Shown piece by piece: positions 24,049 through 34,696 of a stretch of DNA of 64,000 nt. This DNA comes from an uncultured Prevotellaceae bacterium (lineage in GTDB: Bacteria > Bacteroidota > Bacteroidia > Bacteroidales > Muribaculaceae). The stretch lies in assembly GCA_900320245.1 (NCBI GenBank), contig ONRP01000002.1:62001-126000 (forward strand), in the 5' to 3' direction. The notes beneath the pieces were generated by a model that worked only from the letters and a program-made list of their open reading frames with translations, was not told the origin of the DNA and did no database searches. The stretch's first letter is position 1. Each line of letters starts with the position of its first letter. Made by a program: the position numbers and the translations under genes.

Positions 24049-24311
24049 GTACTCATGCAGACTATTCCGCAGGTTAAAGGTTAAAGGTTAGTGAGGGCAT
24101 CCTCACTGGTGCTGGGTGCAAAGAAGGAAAAAGGAAAGACAATGATTCAGCAGTTGGCCCAACCTTTAGTTCGGGGGAGCCAAACCCTGCGGGGCTAATA
24201 CGAATTTTATCAGATTTTGCGAATAGATTATTTTCTTTCGTGTAATCCGTCTAATTAGCGTAATTCGCATTAAAAAATACTTTCAAGGTCAACTGCTATC
24301 TCGTTCCCAAA
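24049..24311. other. Gene-free spacer with short repeats
   Basis: No gene is seen. It holds AGGTTAA-type heptamers (24072-24090), a hairpin AGTGAGG-GCAT-CCTCACT (24090-24107), and a run of related 9-mers (CGTGTAATC, CGTCTAATT, AGCGTAATT, about 24239-24265). Confidence 0.6.
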
Positions 24312-24355
24312 GGGAAAAAAGAAAAGGAGACGGACACTGGGTCTATCTCCTTTTT
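24312..24355 (-). terminator. Terminator after tRNA-Gln
   Basis: On the minus strand AAAAGGAGA pairs with TCTCCTTTT around a 15-nt loop, followed by CTTTTTTCCC. Confidence 0.65.
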
Positions 24356-24358
24356 CTT

Positions 24359-24432
24359 TGGTTGCCTTGCCCGGACTCGAACCAGGAAATGCGGCACCAA
24401 AAACCGTTGTGTTACCATTACACTACAAGGCA
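24359..24432 (-). tRNA. tRNA-Gln(UUG)
   Basis: The acceptor stem is TGCCTTG/CAAGGCA, with the loop TTTTGGT giving anticodon TTG and the T arm CTGG-TTCGAGT-CCGG. CCA follows the discriminator A in the DNA (24361-24359). The anticodon stem has a mismatched first pair. Confidence 0.9.
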
Positions 24433-24552
24433 ATCCTTATGTCAATCTGGCGGCGTGCCGCCAAAATTGCGGTGCAAAATTACTGCTTTTTTTTGAATTA
24501 CAACCTTTTTGGTCGGATTTTTTTACAATCCACCAATAGCCTCAGTCGCTAA

Positions 24553-25845
24553 TTACTTGACAATGAGCAGGAAATAGTTCTTTTTGCCCTTCTGGGCGAG
24601 GATGTATTTGTCGTTGAGCAGCAGGTCGGCACTGGCCGGCATGTTGGGGTCGGCAATCTTCTCCTTGTTGATGCTCACGCCGCCGCCCTGGGTGAGTTTG
24701 CGCATCTCGCCCTTGCTGGGGAAGACTGCAGCCACATCGGTCAACAGCGAAATCATCGGAGTTCCCTCGTCGATGGCGCTGCGCGGAACGTCGAACGTGG
24801 GCACACCCTCAAACACGCTCAGCAGGGTCTCCTCATCAATCTTGTGCAGGATGTCCTTGGCCTTGTTCGAGAACAGGATCTGCGAAGCCTCGACAGCGTT
24901 CTCATAGTCCTCGGCGCTGTGAACCATGGTGGTAATCTCTTTGGCAAGACGTTTCTGCAGCGGGCGCAAGCCGGGATCCTTCTCCTGCTCGGCGGTCAGT
25001 TCAGCGATTTCATCCTGAGGCAGGTCGGTGAAGATTTTGATGTATTTCTTGGCGTCCTCGTCGCTCACGTTGATCCAGAACTGGTAGAACTTGTAAGGCG
25101 AGGTGCGCTTGGGGTCCAACCACACGTTGCCGCCTTCGGTCTTGCCGAACTTGGTACCGTCGCTCTTGGTGATGAGCGGGCAGGTGATGGCATAGGCCTC
25201 ACCGCCGTTGATGCGGCGAATGAGTTCGGTACCCGTGGTGATGTTGCCCCACTGGTCACTGCCGCCCATCTGCAGTCGGCAACCCTCATGCTCATAGAGG
25301 TACAGGAAGTCGTAGCCCTGCAGCAACTGGTAGGAGAACTCGGTGAATGACATACCGTGGTCGGCATTGGCAGCGAGGCGCTTCTTCACGCTGTCCTTGG
25401 CCATCATGTAGTTCACGGTGATGTGCTTGCCGATGTCGCGGATGAAACTCAGGAAGGTGAAATCCTTCATCCAGTCATAGTTGTTCACCACGATGGCGTG
25501 GTTGGGGGCGTCACTGTCAAAGTCCAGGAACTTGGCCAGTTGCTTGCGGATGCACTCCTGGTTGTGGCGCAGCGTCTCCTCATCGATGAGTTTGCGCTCC
25601 TGCGACTTCATCGAGGGGTCGCCAATCATGCCTGTGGCACCGCCAATCAGGGCGATGGGGCGGTGGCCCGCACGCTGCAGGTGCTTGAGCATCATCACGC
25701 CCACGAGGTGGCCGATGTGCAGTGAGTCGGCAGTGGGATCGATGCCCACATAGCCGCTGGTCATTTCCTTGTTGAGTTGCTCCTCGGCACCAGGCATGAT
25801 GTCGTTGATCATGCCGCGCCATTTCAGTTCTTCTACAAAATTCAT
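24553..25845 (-). CDS. tyrS: Tyrosyl-tRNA synthetase
   Basis: A 430-residue class I synthetase: Rossmann domain with SLHIGHL (HIGH) and the KMSKS equivalent KFGKT in [12 protein letters not shown], the tyrosine/ATP site GGSDQWGNI, and an S4-like RNA-binding domain at the C-terminus ([15 protein letters not shown]...[15 protein letters not shown]). It charges tRNA-Tyr in the cytoplasm. The start [12 protein letters not shown] is chosen because family members start there; an in-frame ATG 48 bp upstream overlaps the promoter region. It is divergent from mutS, and TACCTTTG on the minus strand (25900-25893) is the likely -7 box. Confidence 0.95.
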   Translation of the reverse strand: MNFVEELKWRGMINDIMPGAEEQLNKEMTSGYVGIDPTADSLHIGHLVGVMMLKHLQRAGHRPIALIGGATGMIGDPSMKSQERKLIDEETLRHNQECIRKQLAKFLDFDSDAPNHAIVVNNYDWMKDFTFLSFIRDIGKHITVNYMMAKDSVKKRLAANADHGMSFTEFSYQLLQGYDFLYLYEHEGCRLQMGGSDQWGNITTGTELIRRINGGEAYAITCPLITKSDGTKFGKTEGGNVWLDPKRTSPYKFYQFWINVSDEDAKKYIKIFTDLPQDEIAELTAEQEKDPGLRPLQKRLAKEITTMVHSAEDYENAVEASQILFSNKAKDILHKIDEETLLSVFEGVPTFDVPRSAIDEGTPMISLLTDVAAVFPSKGEMRKLTQGGGVSINKEKIADPNMPASADLLLNDKYILAQKGKKNYFLLIVK

Positions 25846-25892
25846 CTCGTTATCTTTATCGTTATTGATTGGTTTCTTGTCTATTTGAGCCA

Positions 25893-25956
25893 CAAAGGTA
25901 CAATTATTTTTTCAAACTACAGATATCTCGGATTGTTTGAAAAAATATTACCTTTG
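25893..25956. promoter_or_regulatory. Divergent -7 boxes of tyrS and mutS
   Basis: TACCTTTG occurs on the minus strand at 25900-25893 (toward tyrS) and on the plus strand at 25949-25956 (toward mutS). Each is preceded by TTTGAAAAAATA but at a shorter distance than the usual 19-21 bp, so the -33 elements are uncertain. Confidence 0.55.
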
Positions 25957-25984
25957 TAGTTCAATTAGTAATGATGCGATAACG

Positions 25985-28606
25985 ATGGCTAAGGATCCGC
26001 TGAATACACCGATGATGAAGCAGTTTGTCGAGATGAAATCCAAGCATCCCGACGCTATACTGCTGTTCCGTGTGGGAGACTTCTATGAGACTTACCTGGA
26101 GGATGCCGTGACGGCCAGCGAGATACTGGGCATCACTTTGACGAGGCGCAGCAACGGTGCCGCTGCTGCGACCGAGATGGCGGGTTTTCCCCATCACGCG
26201 TTGGACACCTACCTGCCAAAACTCGTGCGCGCCGGCAAGCGCGTCGCCATCTGTGACCAACTCGAGGACCCCAAACTCACCAAGAAACTCGTGAAGCGCG
26301 GCATCACCGAACTGGTGACGCCCGGCGTGGTCGTGGGTGGCACGATGCTCGACCGCAAGGAGAACAACTTCCTGGCTGCGGTGCACTTTGGCAAGAAACT
26401 CATCGGTGTGGCGTTTCTCGACATCAGCACGGGTGAGTTCCTCACCGCCGAGGGCAACGAGGAGTATGTGGACAAACTGTTGGTCAACTTCTCGCCCAAG
26501 GAGGTGCTCATCGAGCGCAGCAACCGCCAACGCTTTGCCGCCACCTTCTCGTCGCGCTACCTGACCTTTGACCTCGAGGACTGGGTATTCACCATCGAGT
26601 CGGCCAACGACCGCCTGCTCAAGCATTTCGAGACCCAGAACCTGAAGGGCTTCGGCATCTCGAGCATGGACAACGCCATCATCGCCAGCGGTGCCATCCT
26701 GCACTACCTGGACATCACCCAGCACACCCAACTGGGACACATCACCCACCTGTCGCGCATCGAGGCCGAGCGCTATGTGCGCCTGGACAAATTCACCATC
26801 CGCAACCTGGAACTCGTGGCACCCATGAACGACGACGGCAAGTCGCTGCTCGACGTCATCGACCGCACCATCTCGCCGATGGGCGGACGCATGATGCGCC
26901 GCTGGGTGCTGTTCCCGCTGCAAGACCCCAAGGCCATCAACCGCCGCCTCGACGTGGTGGAGCACTTCATGCGCGACCCCGACGGCCGCGAACTGGTCAA
27001 GGAGCGGCTTGAACTCATCGGTGACCTGGAGCGCCTGACCTCCAAGGCTGCCGTGGGCCGCATCACACCGCGCGAACTGGTGCAACTCAAGAGCGCCCTG
27101 CAGGCCATCGAGCCCATCAAGCAATACTGCGGACAATCGCCCTGTGAGGTGCTGCGGAGCCTGGGCGAGCGTCTGAACCCCTGCGCACTGATACGTGACC
27201 GCATCGAGCGCGAAATCAACCCCGACGCGCCCAACCAGACCAACCGAGGCAACGTCATCTGCCGCGGCGTGGACGCGCAACTCGACGAGTTGCGCGACAT
27301 CTCCAGCAGCGGCAAGGACTACCTGGTGGCCATGCAGCGTTCGTTGAGCGACCAGACGGGCATCCCCAGCCTGAAGATTGCCTACAACAACGTCTTCGGC
27401 TACTACATCGAGGTGCGCAACACCCACAAGGACAAGGTGCCCGAGGAGTGGATACGCAAGCAGACCCTGGTCAATGCCGAGCGTTATGTAACCCAGGAAC
27501 TCAAGGAATATGAGGAGAAAATCCTGGGTGCCGAAGAGAAAATCCTCATCATCGAGGGCCGCCTGTTCAACGAACTGGTGACCGCCGTGACCGAGTATAT
27601 CCCCGCCATCCAGAACGACAGCGCCATCATCGCCCAACTCGACTGTCTGAACGCCCTGACGCGCGTGGCGATGGAAAACCGCTACAACCGTCCCGTGCTC
27701 GACGACAGCCTGGACATCGACATCGCCATGGGCCGTCACCCCGTCATCGAGTGCCAGTTGCCGCCCGGCGAGACCTATGTGCCCAACAGCATCCGCCTGA
27801 GCAACGACGACCAGCAGATCATGATCATCACGGGTCCCAACATGGCAGGTAAATCGGCGCTGCTGCGCCAGACGGCGCTCATCACGCTGATGGCGCAGAT
27901 GGGCAGTTTCGTGCCCGCCCAGCAGGCACGCATCGGCGTTGTCGACAAGATTTTCACCCGCGTGGGCGCCAGCGACAACATCTCGCTGGGTGAGTCCACC
28001 TTCATGGTCGAGATGACCGAGGCCGCCGCCATCCTCAACAACATGAGCCAACGCAGCCTCATCCTGTTCGACGAGTTGGGCCGCGGCACGAGCACCTATG
28101 ACGGCATCAGCATCGCCTGGAGCATCGTCGAGCACATCCACGAGCACGCGGCAAGGCCCAAGACGCTGTTCGCCACCCACTACCACGAGTTGAACGAGAT
28201 GGAGAAGTCCTTCAAGCGCATCGTGAACTACAACGTCAGCGTCAAGGAAATCAACGGCAAGGTGGTATTTGTCCGCCAACTGGTGAAGGGAGGCAGCGAG
28301 CACAGTTTCGGTATCCACGTGGCCAAACTCGCCGGCATGCCGCCCACCATCGTCAAGCGTGCCAACGAGGTGCTCAAGCAACTCGAGACCAACAACCGTA
28401 ACGACGCGGCCATCACCAAGGACCTGGGCGACGTAGCCAGCAGCCGCTCGGGCTACCAGTTGTCCATCTTCCAGTTGGATGACCCCGTGCTGAGCCAAAT
28501 CCGCGACGAGATCCTGACCATCGACATCAACAACCTGACGCCCATGGAGGCCCTAAACAAACTCTACGACATCAAGGGCATCCTCACCGGCAAAATAGAA
28601 CGATAA
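25985..28606 (+). CDS. mutS: DNA mismatch repair protein MutS
   Basis: An 873-residue MutS. The N-terminal mismatch-binding domain carries the GDFYE motif ([15 protein letters not shown]), followed by connector, lever and clamp domains and an ATPase with Walker A GPNMAGKS (about residue 616), STFMVEM, Walker [16 protein letters not shown], and the TH motif LFATHYHEL. It recognises mismatches and recruits MutL. The start at 25985 is chosen as it gives the usual N-terminus and follows the promoter by 28 bp. Length is normal. Confidence 0.97.
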   Translation: MAKDPLNTPMMKQFVEMKSKHPDAILLFRVGDFYETYLEDAVTASEILGITLTRRSNGAAAATEMAGFPHHALDTYLPKLVRAGKRVAICDQLEDPKLTKKLVKRGITELVTPGVVVGGTMLDRKENNFLAAVHFGKKLIGVAFLDISTGEFLTAEGNEEYVDKLLVNFSPKEVLIERSNRQRFAATFSSRYLTFDLEDWVFTIESANDRLLKHFETQNLKGFGISSMDNAIIASGAILHYLDITQHTQLGHITHLSRIEAERYVRLDKFTIRNLELVAPMNDDGKSLLDVIDRTISPMGGRMMRRWVLFPLQDPKAINRRLDVVEHFMRDPDGRELVKERLELIGDLERLTSKAAVGRITPRELVQLKSALQAIEPIKQYCGQSPCEVLRSLGERLNPCALIRDRIEREINPDAPNQTNRGNVICRGVDAQLDELRDISSSGKDYLVAMQRSLSDQTGIPSLKIAYNNVFGYYIEVRNTHKDKVPEEWIRKQTLVNAERYVTQELKEYEEKILGAEEKILIIEGRLFNELVTAVTEYIPAIQNDSAIIAQLDCLNALTRVAMENRYNRPVLDDSLDIDIAMGRHPVIECQLPPGETYVPNSIRLSNDDQQIMIITGPNMAGKSALLRQTALITLMAQMGSFVPAQQARIGVVDKIFTRVGASDNISLGESTFMVEMTEAAAILNNMSQRSLILFDELGRGTSTYDGISIAWSIVEHIHEHAARPKTLFATHYHELNEMEKSFKRIVNYNVSVKEINGKVVFVRQLVKGGSEHSFGIHVAKLAGMPPTIVKRANEVLKQLETNNRNDAAITKDLGDVASSRSGYQLSIFQLDDPVLSQIRDEILTIDINNLTPMEALNKLYDIKGILTGKIER

Positions 28607-28608
28607 CA

Positions 28609-28723
28609 TGGTTTTAAGTTTTTAGTTGTAAGTTTTTAGTATGAATACTTTCGCCTTAAAGACCAGAGACAATGGTATTATTACTTACAACTTAAAAACT
28701 TACAACATAAAACTTATAGAACA
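28609..28723. repeat. AAGTTTT/AAGTTGT heptamer stretches
   Basis: Two AT-rich stretches made of AAGTTTT, TAGTTGT and the inverted ACAACTT/AAAACTT units occupy the spacer between mutS and the U32 gene and could pair with each other. The same units recur at 56357-56385. Confidence 0.55.
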
Positions 28724-30013
28724 ATGAAACGGTCCGATTTTGAAATCATGGCCCCTGTGGGCTCCTGGGAATCGCTGTATGCCGCCCATCAGGGCGGTGC
28801 CGACGCCATCTACTTCGGCATCGAGGGACTGAACATGCGGTCGCGCTCCAGCGTCAACTTCACGCTCGAGGACCTGCACACCATCGCCCAGTGGTGCCAC
28901 GAGCACGGCATGAAGAGTTACCTGACGGTGAACACCATCGTCTATGACGAGGACATGGACTATATGCGCCAGATTGTCACCGCTGCCCGCGACGCCCAGG
29001 TGAGCGCCATCATCGCCAGCGACATGGCGACCATCCTGTTTGCCCGCAGCATCGGCGTGGAGGTGCACATCTCCACCCAGGTCAATGTGAGCAACAGCGA
29101 GGCCGTGCGCTACTACAGCCAGTGGGCCGACGTGATGGTGCTCGCACGCGAACTGAACTTGGAGCAAGTGACCAGAATCACCCGTTTCATCGAGGAGAAC
29201 GACGTGCGCGGGCCACATGGCGAGCGCGTCAGACTGGAGATGTTCTGCCACGGCGCGTTGTGCATGGCGGTGAGCGGCAAGTGCTACATGAGCCTGCATC
29301 AGGAGAACACCAGCGCCAACCGCGGCGCCTGCCGCCAGATCTGTCGCCGCGGCTACCGCGTCACCGACCTGGTCAACGGCGACGAACTCGCCATCGAGAA
29401 CAAATACATCATGTCGCCCAAGGACCTGAAGACCATCCACTTCCTCAACAAGATGGTGGATGCCGGCGTGACCGTGTTCAAAATCGAGGGACGCGCGCGC
29501 GGACCTGAATATGTGCGCACCGTTGCCGGCTGCTATGACGAGGCGCTGCGTGCCATCTGCGAGGGCACGTATACCGACGAGCGCATCGACGCGTGGAACG
29601 AGCGCCTGGGCAAGGTGTTCAACCGCGGCTTCTGGGACGGCTACTACATGGGGCAACGTCTGGGCGAGTGGTCGTCGAAGTACGGCTCCAGTGCCACAAG
29701 GGTGAAGGTGTATGCCGCAAAGGGCATCCGCTACTACAGCAAACTGGGTGTCGCCGAATTCCTCATGGAGGCCGGCGAACTGCACGTGGGCGACGAGGCC
29801 TGGATCATCGGCCCCACCACGGGTGCCATCCCCTTGACCATCAAGGAAATACGCGTCGACCTCAAGCCCGTCGAGAAGACCGTCAAGGGCGAACACTTCT
29901 CCATCGCCGTTCCCGAGAAGATACGCCCCAGCGACAAACTCTACCTGTGGCGCCCCGTCACCCCCAAAGACGCCACCCCACCGCCTCCCCCTGCCTCCTC
30001 CTGCGGCGACTGA
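28724..30013 (+). CDS. Peptidase U32 family protein
   Basis: A 429-residue U32 protein: an N-terminal TIM-barrel-like part (APVGSWESLYAAHQGGADAIYFG), the family signature with its cysteines FCHGALCMAVSGKCYMS...NRGACRQICRRGY (about 180-210), and a C-terminal U32 cap (about 330-410). These are now mostly seen as radical- or Fe-S-dependent RNA or ubiquinone hydroxylation proteins (RlhA, UbiU/V) rather than collagenases. The Cys set here fits an Fe-S cluster. The tail after residue 415 is Pro-rich. It stands alone. Confidence 0.9.
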   Translation: MKRSDFEIMAPVGSWESLYAAHQGGADAIYFGIEGLNMRSRSSVNFTLEDLHTIAQWCHEHGMKSYLTVNTIVYDEDMDYMRQIVTAARDAQVSAIIASDMATILFARSIGVEVHISTQVNVSNSEAVRYYSQWADVMVLARELNLEQVTRITRFIEENDVRGPHGERVRLEMFCHGALCMAVSGKCYMSLHQENTSANRGACRQICRRGYRVTDLVNGDELAIENKYIMSPKDLKTIHFLNKMVDAGVTVFKIEGRARGPEYVRTVAGCYDEALRAICEGTYTDERIDAWNERLGKVFNRGFWDGYYMGQRLGEWSSKYGSSATRVKVYAAKGIRYYSKLGVAEFLMEAGELHVGDEAWIIGPTTGAIPLTIKEIRVDLKPVEKTVKGEHFSIAVPEKIRPSDKLYLWRPVTPKDATPPPPPASSCGD

Positions 30014-30145
30014 GCCAACGGGCAAGGGTTGCTTCAACATTATTTAACCAAGCGTTAACCTTTAGTAAATAATTTGCTGAAGGCGCCCTGCGTTTATGTG
30101 TCAATTTCATTTATTTGAATTTGTTACACTTACACCTAGGAAATT

Positions 30146-31585
30146 ATGGAAGAGAACATCAATGAATCAATGGCTCCGTCCATGGAGCAGAATGTGACGC
30201 TCGGTGAGCCTATTTACCCCAAGCCCGAGAAGAAATTCACCCAAACGTTTACGTTTAAAGTACTGTTTATCGCCATCCTGTCGCTGTTGCTGCTGATTCC
30301 CAGCCTGATGATTTCGTCGTTGGGCGAGGAGCGCAAGCAGACAGCCACGGCTGCCGAGAATGAGATTGCCTCGAAATGGGGACTGCCGCAACAAGTCACC
30401 GGACCGGTCATCGCCATACCTTATTATCAAGGTAAACAGCAGAAGGTCCATTACATCCTGCCCAAGACGCTCAACATCAATGCCGACATCAAGAGCCAGA
30501 CGCTGTACCGCAGCATCTATGAGGCGGTAGTCTACAACAGCAGCATCGACATTGACGGCATCTTCAACATCTACGACCTGTTGCCTAACCTTGAGGACAG
30601 CGATAAAATCATGCTTGACGAGGCCTACATCGAATTGGGCATCTCGGACCTGAGCGGCATCAGCAAGAAAATGCAGTTGCAACTGGGCGACAAGACCGTC
30701 GATGTGAATGACGGCGGTTCAGACAGCAATATCCAGTCAGAAATCAACTTGCCGGGGTCAGAAAAGCCCAAACAACTCAAGATGGGTGAGAATACCCCAG
30801 AAGCAGGCACCAGGGGCATTGATGCCTGCGTAGCCAAGGCCAAAATGGACCTCAGCGAGATGGCGCAGTCCACAAGCATACCCTTCAAACTGCATCTTGA
30901 CCTGAAAGAGTCCGAGACATTGAATTTCGCTCCCGTCGGCGAAGTCACCAAAATCCATGTCAAGGGCGATTGCGCCACACCCAGTTTCAACGGCAATTTC
31001 CTGCCGACCGAACGCAACGTGTCGCCCGACGGCTTTGAGGCATCGTGGGAGGTCATCAGCATTAACCGTCCCTATCCGCAGGCCTTCAGCGGAAACAGGT
31101 CCGATGAAATCGCTGCTTCGCAGGTGCAAGTCGGCCTGAGAATACCTGTCGACCGCTTTCAGAAGACCGAGCGCGCCATCAAGTATGCATTGCTGGTCAT
31201 CGTACTGACGTTTATCGCAGCACTGTTCTCAGAGTTTAAACTGCGCCGCCACATCAACGTGTTCCAATACCTGCTCATCGGCTTGGCCCTGGTGCTCTTC
31301 TACTCACTGCTGCTCTCGATGAGCGAGCACATGGCATTTGCCCTGGCTTATCTGATAGCCACCCTGATGACTGCGGGCTTGGTGACCACCTATCTGTTCG
31401 GGGTGCTCAAAGTCAAGAAACAGGCCATCATCATCGGGGTGATGCTCCTGTTCATGTATGCCTACATCTTTGTCTTGCTCAACCTCGAGAGTTACGCCCT
31501 GCTGGCAGGCAGCATCGGACTGTTCATCATCCTCTCGGCCATCATGTATTACTCATTGAAGATCCGTACCGAGGACCTGATATAA
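30146..31585 (+). CDS. creD: Cell envelope integrity protein CreD
   Basis: A 479-residue inner-membrane protein: short cytoplasmic N-terminus, first membrane helix (about 33-55, KVLFIAILSLLLLIPSLMI), a large periplasmic beta-rich domain starting with GLPQQVTGPVIAIPYY, and a cluster of helices (about 340-470). This is the CreD layout. In E. coli creD belongs to the CreBC regulon and affects envelope stress and colicin response; in Bacteroidetes its role is little known. No creBC is nearby. A strong hairpin follows. Confidence 0.9.
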   Translation: MEENINESMAPSMEQNVTLGEPIYPKPEKKFTQTFTFKVLFIAILSLLLLIPSLMISSLGEERKQTATAAENEIASKWGLPQQVTGPVIAIPYYQGKQQKVHYILPKTLNINADIKSQTLYRSIYEAVVYNSSIDIDGIFNIYDLLPNLEDSDKIMLDEAYIELGISDLSGISKKMQLQLGDKTVDVNDGGSDSNIQSEINLPGSEKPKQLKMGENTPEAGTRGIDACVAKAKMDLSEMAQSTSIPFKLHLDLKESETLNFAPVGEVTKIHVKGDCATPSFNGNFLPTERNVSPDGFEASWEVISINRPYPQAFSGNRSDEIAASQVQVGLRIPVDRFQKTERAIKYALLVIVLTFIAALFSEFKLRRHINVFQYLLIGLALVLFYSLLLSMSEHMAFALAYLIATLMTAGLVTTYLFGVLKVKKQAIIIGVMLLFMYAYIFVLLNLESYALLAGSIGLFIILSAIMYYSLKIRTEDLI

Positions 31586-31622
31586 ACACCGCCACAATCA
31601 GCGACACCAACTGATATGATTG

Positions 31623-31657
31623 ATGAAGGGCGCCCCGATTCACGGAGCGCCCTTCAT
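31623..31657. terminator. Bidirectional terminator between creD and the SusD-like gene
   Basis: ATGAAGGGCGC pairs with GCGCCCTTCAT (11 bp) around a loop that contains a small inner CCG/CGG stem. It separates two convergent genes. No long T-tract follows. Confidence 0.7.
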
Positions 31658-31677
31658 GATAACTGGCCATTAAATGG

Positions 31678-34476
31678 TTACGGCAAGGTAAAGGAGTCTT
31701 GTTGAGTGGGCCAAATGCCTGCATCACAGTAATACCTTATCTGCAGTGCGGCCGTTTTGGTCTCAGGATCATAAGTGCCCGCATAGCCCGACTCATCCTC
31801 ATTGGCATAACCCATCATCGTGATGATGCCATAGTTGGAGTCATTATAACACGGTTGAGGTTGGATGTAAACCTTATTATTGCTATCGATGGTGAAAGTG
31901 ATATCGTAATTATAGTCAAACGGTTCTTTCATTATGTATTTATTGGTCCCGCCGACCTGGTAGAAAACGACATCTACCGATTGATTAAACAATCCCGACT
32001 CATAGACGCCCCAACCCAAGTTAATCCAGTTCTCACGGGTTACTGAAACCTGCATGGTCGTGATGGCACCGCCAGTGGCGGCATCCTGAGGCGAGAGCGA
32101 CAGCACGCAACCATAGGTTTGTCCGATTTCCATATTATTGATATACAGCCATGCGTAGGCCCTATCTACGCCATCAGCAAAATAAACACTCGTGTTGCCC
32201 AAAGTAACATTACTCTGGTTATTGCTCATGGTGAGCGTAGCAGAGTATTCCCCCTCGGTAGTGGCACGAGTGAGGGTGATAGGCACCGAAGCATACTCAG
32301 AAGAGGTCGATTGAACAAGGGATGACTGCTCAAACGAAATTTCCTGTCCGTCAGGATTGCCGTTCTGGCAGTTGATGGTGAACGAGTGGGAACTGATGTG
32401 GCTGCCACCGGTGTGACAGGCTTCGTCATATTCGCTCAATGTCACGGTGCCGCTATAAGTCTGTCCCAACGACAAGTTATCGCAATCAATGATTACATCT
32501 GTATAATCCACACCATCAGGAAATGTCACGGTTCCTACTGACAGGTTCTCGGATGTTGCCGTTGTCAATTTGACGGAGGTAATATACTCGCCCACAGTTA
32601 ATCGACGGTTAAGACGGATACGATATACGAAACTGGTCCGAGCCGTTGTCATGCTTGAAGTGGCCTCCTCGAACGAGAGATTCATACTTTCACCGGTAAT
32701 ATCTCCCAGCGGGTTCTGGTCACCCAGGGGCAGGAAATCGGGATTCATGTTGGGATTACCCTCGAACTCTGAAGCGGGAATCGTCAACACCCAAGCATAA
32801 CTATCGGGATAATCCAACGCCTTACCTGTCAACTGCAGCGATACAGGCCATCCGTCCTCCTCGGAACGCTCGAAGCCTTGGTCCAGGCGGCGGATTGTAT
32901 AGATGCGTCCGTCCTCACCCCACAACTCGAGGCGGCGCTGAATGAGGATTTCCTCGAGCAGCGAACCGGTCTCTTCGTTAGTCAACTCGCCTAATGTGTT
33001 GCCTGATTTGGTACAGTTGTAGTTGGGATCACGCTTGGCCATGAACTGATTAAGCAAAGTCCTTGCATTAGAGTCCATTCCTCCACGGTGAGCCAGCGCT
33101 TCGGCAGCGTTAAGATACATCTCCTCGACACGCATATAGATGTAGTCGCCAGCCCCCATGACGCCTTCCCTCATTTTAAACTTCTGGGTAACATAGCCTC
33201 CAGTGCTATAACTACTGCTGGGGTCCCACCAAGCGCGGCGCGCGTCGGTAGCGCTCATTTTATCATAGAGCCATGTGGTGATCTGTTTGGGTGCACGCTG
33301 AGCATAAGTAGTAATACTACCTGAGGCATCCATGTGTGCAAAGAACGAAGCATACTGGGTTGACTCTTCATCGGGAATAACGGCTCCCCACATCACGTTG
33401 CCTGCTGTAGCATCGTTCAAGCCGGTGAAGTCCGACACCTCCTGGATGCCCTTGCCCTCAGCCTCAACTGCTGTGATGGCATTCCTCGCGGCAATATATG
33501 CGTTGTTCCATTTCTCCTCGACCAGGAAGATGCGCGACCGCAAACCCTGAGCCACAGCATAACCGATGTGGGACGGATCTTGCTGAGTGGTGCCATTCAA
33601 TAAATTGACCGCTTGCAGGATGTCGGCATCGATTTGGGCATACACCTGAGCCACCGTCGAGCGGGACTGGCCTGTCGAACCCGTGAAATAGGTGCCGGTG
33701 AACAGGGGCACGCAGGGCTCGTCCTCGTGGTGCTTGTAGGTGCGTGCAAAACTCTGGGCAAGCATGAAGTAACTGTAGGCGCGGATAGCGTAGGCCTGAC
33801 CCTTGATGTAATTCTTCTCAAGGTCCGTTCCACTCATCGACTGTGCCGCCGCCAGGATGTAGTTGGCATTGGCAATCCAGGTGTAGTAGGCATTCCACAG
33901 GTCATAACTGCGCCATGAGGTGTAAACATAACGCGACTTTACATTGTAAGTAGCGTCAAACCAGAACCAGCCCGAACCCTGGGCACCCATAATCATGTCG
34001 TCACCCATCACCTCGGCCATCAGGTTATAGGCGGTGATGCCAAAGCACTGGTGGGTGTTGCCCGTTGTTGACCAGCCGGGGGTACGCATCGACCGGTAAA
34101 TGTCATCCAACGCCTCAAGACCGCTTGCCACGCTATATTGGGGAACACCTGTCAACACCATCGATATCAACTCCGTGACATCGTTGATGTCGATTGCCCC
34201 GTTACCGGTCACATCCCCGTTGGGGACTCGATCGCCGGTCAAGACCGTATTGATGAGAGCGGTCACATCGTTGATGTCGACCACGCCATTGCAATTCACA
34301 TCGCCTGAGAGATGTATCGCCCGCACTGTGGGGGCTTTGAGCATCGGGGCGGCACTGGGTGTTTCCTCACATGTTGCCTCACTCGAGATGCTCTGAGGCC
34401 AGGCTGCCATCGGTACACACAGCATGGCCGCCAGCATAAAGACATGCCTTAGATAGTGGGTAAAAGATTTTTTCAT
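31678..34476 (-). CDS. Dockerin-RagB/SusD fusion protein
   Basis: A 932-residue exported protein. A signal peptide of about 28 residues ends AAWPQS and has no lipobox. Residues about 57-110 carry two dockerin type I repeats (DVNCNGVVDINDVTALINTVLTG, DVTGNGAIDINDVTELISMVLTG). About 115-600 is a RagB/SusD fold (WSTTGNTHQCFG, YIKGQAYAIRAYSYFMLAQSF, RVEEMYLNAAEALAHRGG, EILIQRRLELWGEDGR). The rest is a set of beta-sandwich repeats (about 640-800) and a tail domain. SusD proteins are normally lipid-anchored surface partners of SusC; here no SusC is adjacent and there is no lipidation site. The dockerin repeats bind Ca2+ via DxNxxGxxDxxD and could dock onto a cohesin elsewhere. This is unusual for the family. 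Confidence 0.85.
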   Translation of the reverse strand: MKKSFTHYLRHVFMLAAMLCVPMAAWPQSISSEATCEETPSAAPMLKAPTVRAIHLSGDVNCNGVVDINDVTALINTVLTGDRVPNGDVTGNGAIDINDVTELISMVLTGVPQYSVASGLEALDDIYRSMRTPGWSTTGNTHQCFGITAYNLMAEVMGDDMIMGAQGSGWFWFDATYNVKSRYVYTSWRSYDLWNAYYTWIANANYILAAAQSMSGTDLEKNYIKGQAYAIRAYSYFMLAQSFARTYKHHEDEPCVPLFTGTYFTGSTGQSRSTVAQVYAQIDADILQAVNLLNGTTQQDPSHIGYAVAQGLRSRIFLVEEKWNNAYIAARNAITAVEAEGKGIQEVSDFTGLNDATAGNVMWGAVIPDEESTQYASFFAHMDASGSITTYAQRAPKQITTWLYDKMSATDARRAWWDPSSSYSTGGYVTQKFKMREGVMGAGDYIYMRVEEMYLNAAEALAHRGGMDSNARTLLNQFMAKRDPNYNCTKSGNTLGELTNEETGSLLEEILIQRRLELWGEDGRIYTIRRLDQGFERSEEDGWPVSLQLTGKALDYPDSYAWVLTIPASEFEGNPNMNPDFLPLGDQNPLGDITGESMNLSFEEATSSMTTARTSFVYRIRLNRRLTVGEYITSVKLTTATSENLSVGTVTFPDGVDYTDVIIDCDNLSLGQTYSGTVTLSEYDEACHTGGSHISSHSFTINCQNGNPDGQEISFEQSSLVQSTSSEYASVPITLTRATTEGEYSATLTMSNNQSNVTLGNTSVYFADGVDRAYAWLYINNMEIGQTYGCVLSLSPQDAATGGAITTMQVSVTRENWINLGWGVYESGLFNQSVDVVFYQVGGTNKYIMKEPFDYNYDITFTIDSNNKVYIQPQPCYNDSNYGIITMMGYANEDESGYAGTYDPETKTAALQIRYYCDAGIWPTQQDSFTLP

Positions 34477-34606
34477 AACTACTTAGAGGTGGCCAATGCA
34501 GTTCTCACATGGCCTTTATTCGTTTAGACTCGGAAGCGTGAACTGTATTGCCCATGACAGATGGACAAAACGCTCCTTACATTAGTGATTCTACTCCTTG
34601 AAGTGA

Positions 34607-34637
34607 CAAAGATAAGAAAACTTTTTAATGGCACAAA
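34607..34637 (-). promoter_or_regulatory. Promoter of the dockerin-SusD gene
   Basis: On the minus strand TTTG (34637-34634), 19 bp, TATCTTTG (34614-34607). This leaves a leader of about 125 nt. The TTTG element lies in the T-run of the glgB terminator. Confidence 0.7.
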
Positions 34638-34696
34638 AAAATCCGCATTATTTGGCGGATTTCTTATTTCTCCTTATTTGGCGGATTTCTTATTTC
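34638..34696 (-). terminator. glgB terminator made from a duplicated gene end
   Basis: The last 23 bp of glgB including the stop (34674-34696, TTATTTGGCGG... on the plus strand) are repeated at 34648-34670, a 26-bp period. The downstream copy forms, on the minus strand, AAATCCGC-caaataat-GCGGATTT followed by TTTTTG: a good intrinsic terminator. Confidence 0.7.

Noticed and set aside
25961-28498. Long open frame on the minus strand opposite mutS
   Set aside because: It mirrors the MutS codon pattern, has no start signal or domain, and its composition (Val/His/Asp-rich) is that of an antisense shadow of GC-rich coding DNA. The same holds for long antisense frames over 13966-15222, 28700-30040, 45038-46105 and 46679-48478.
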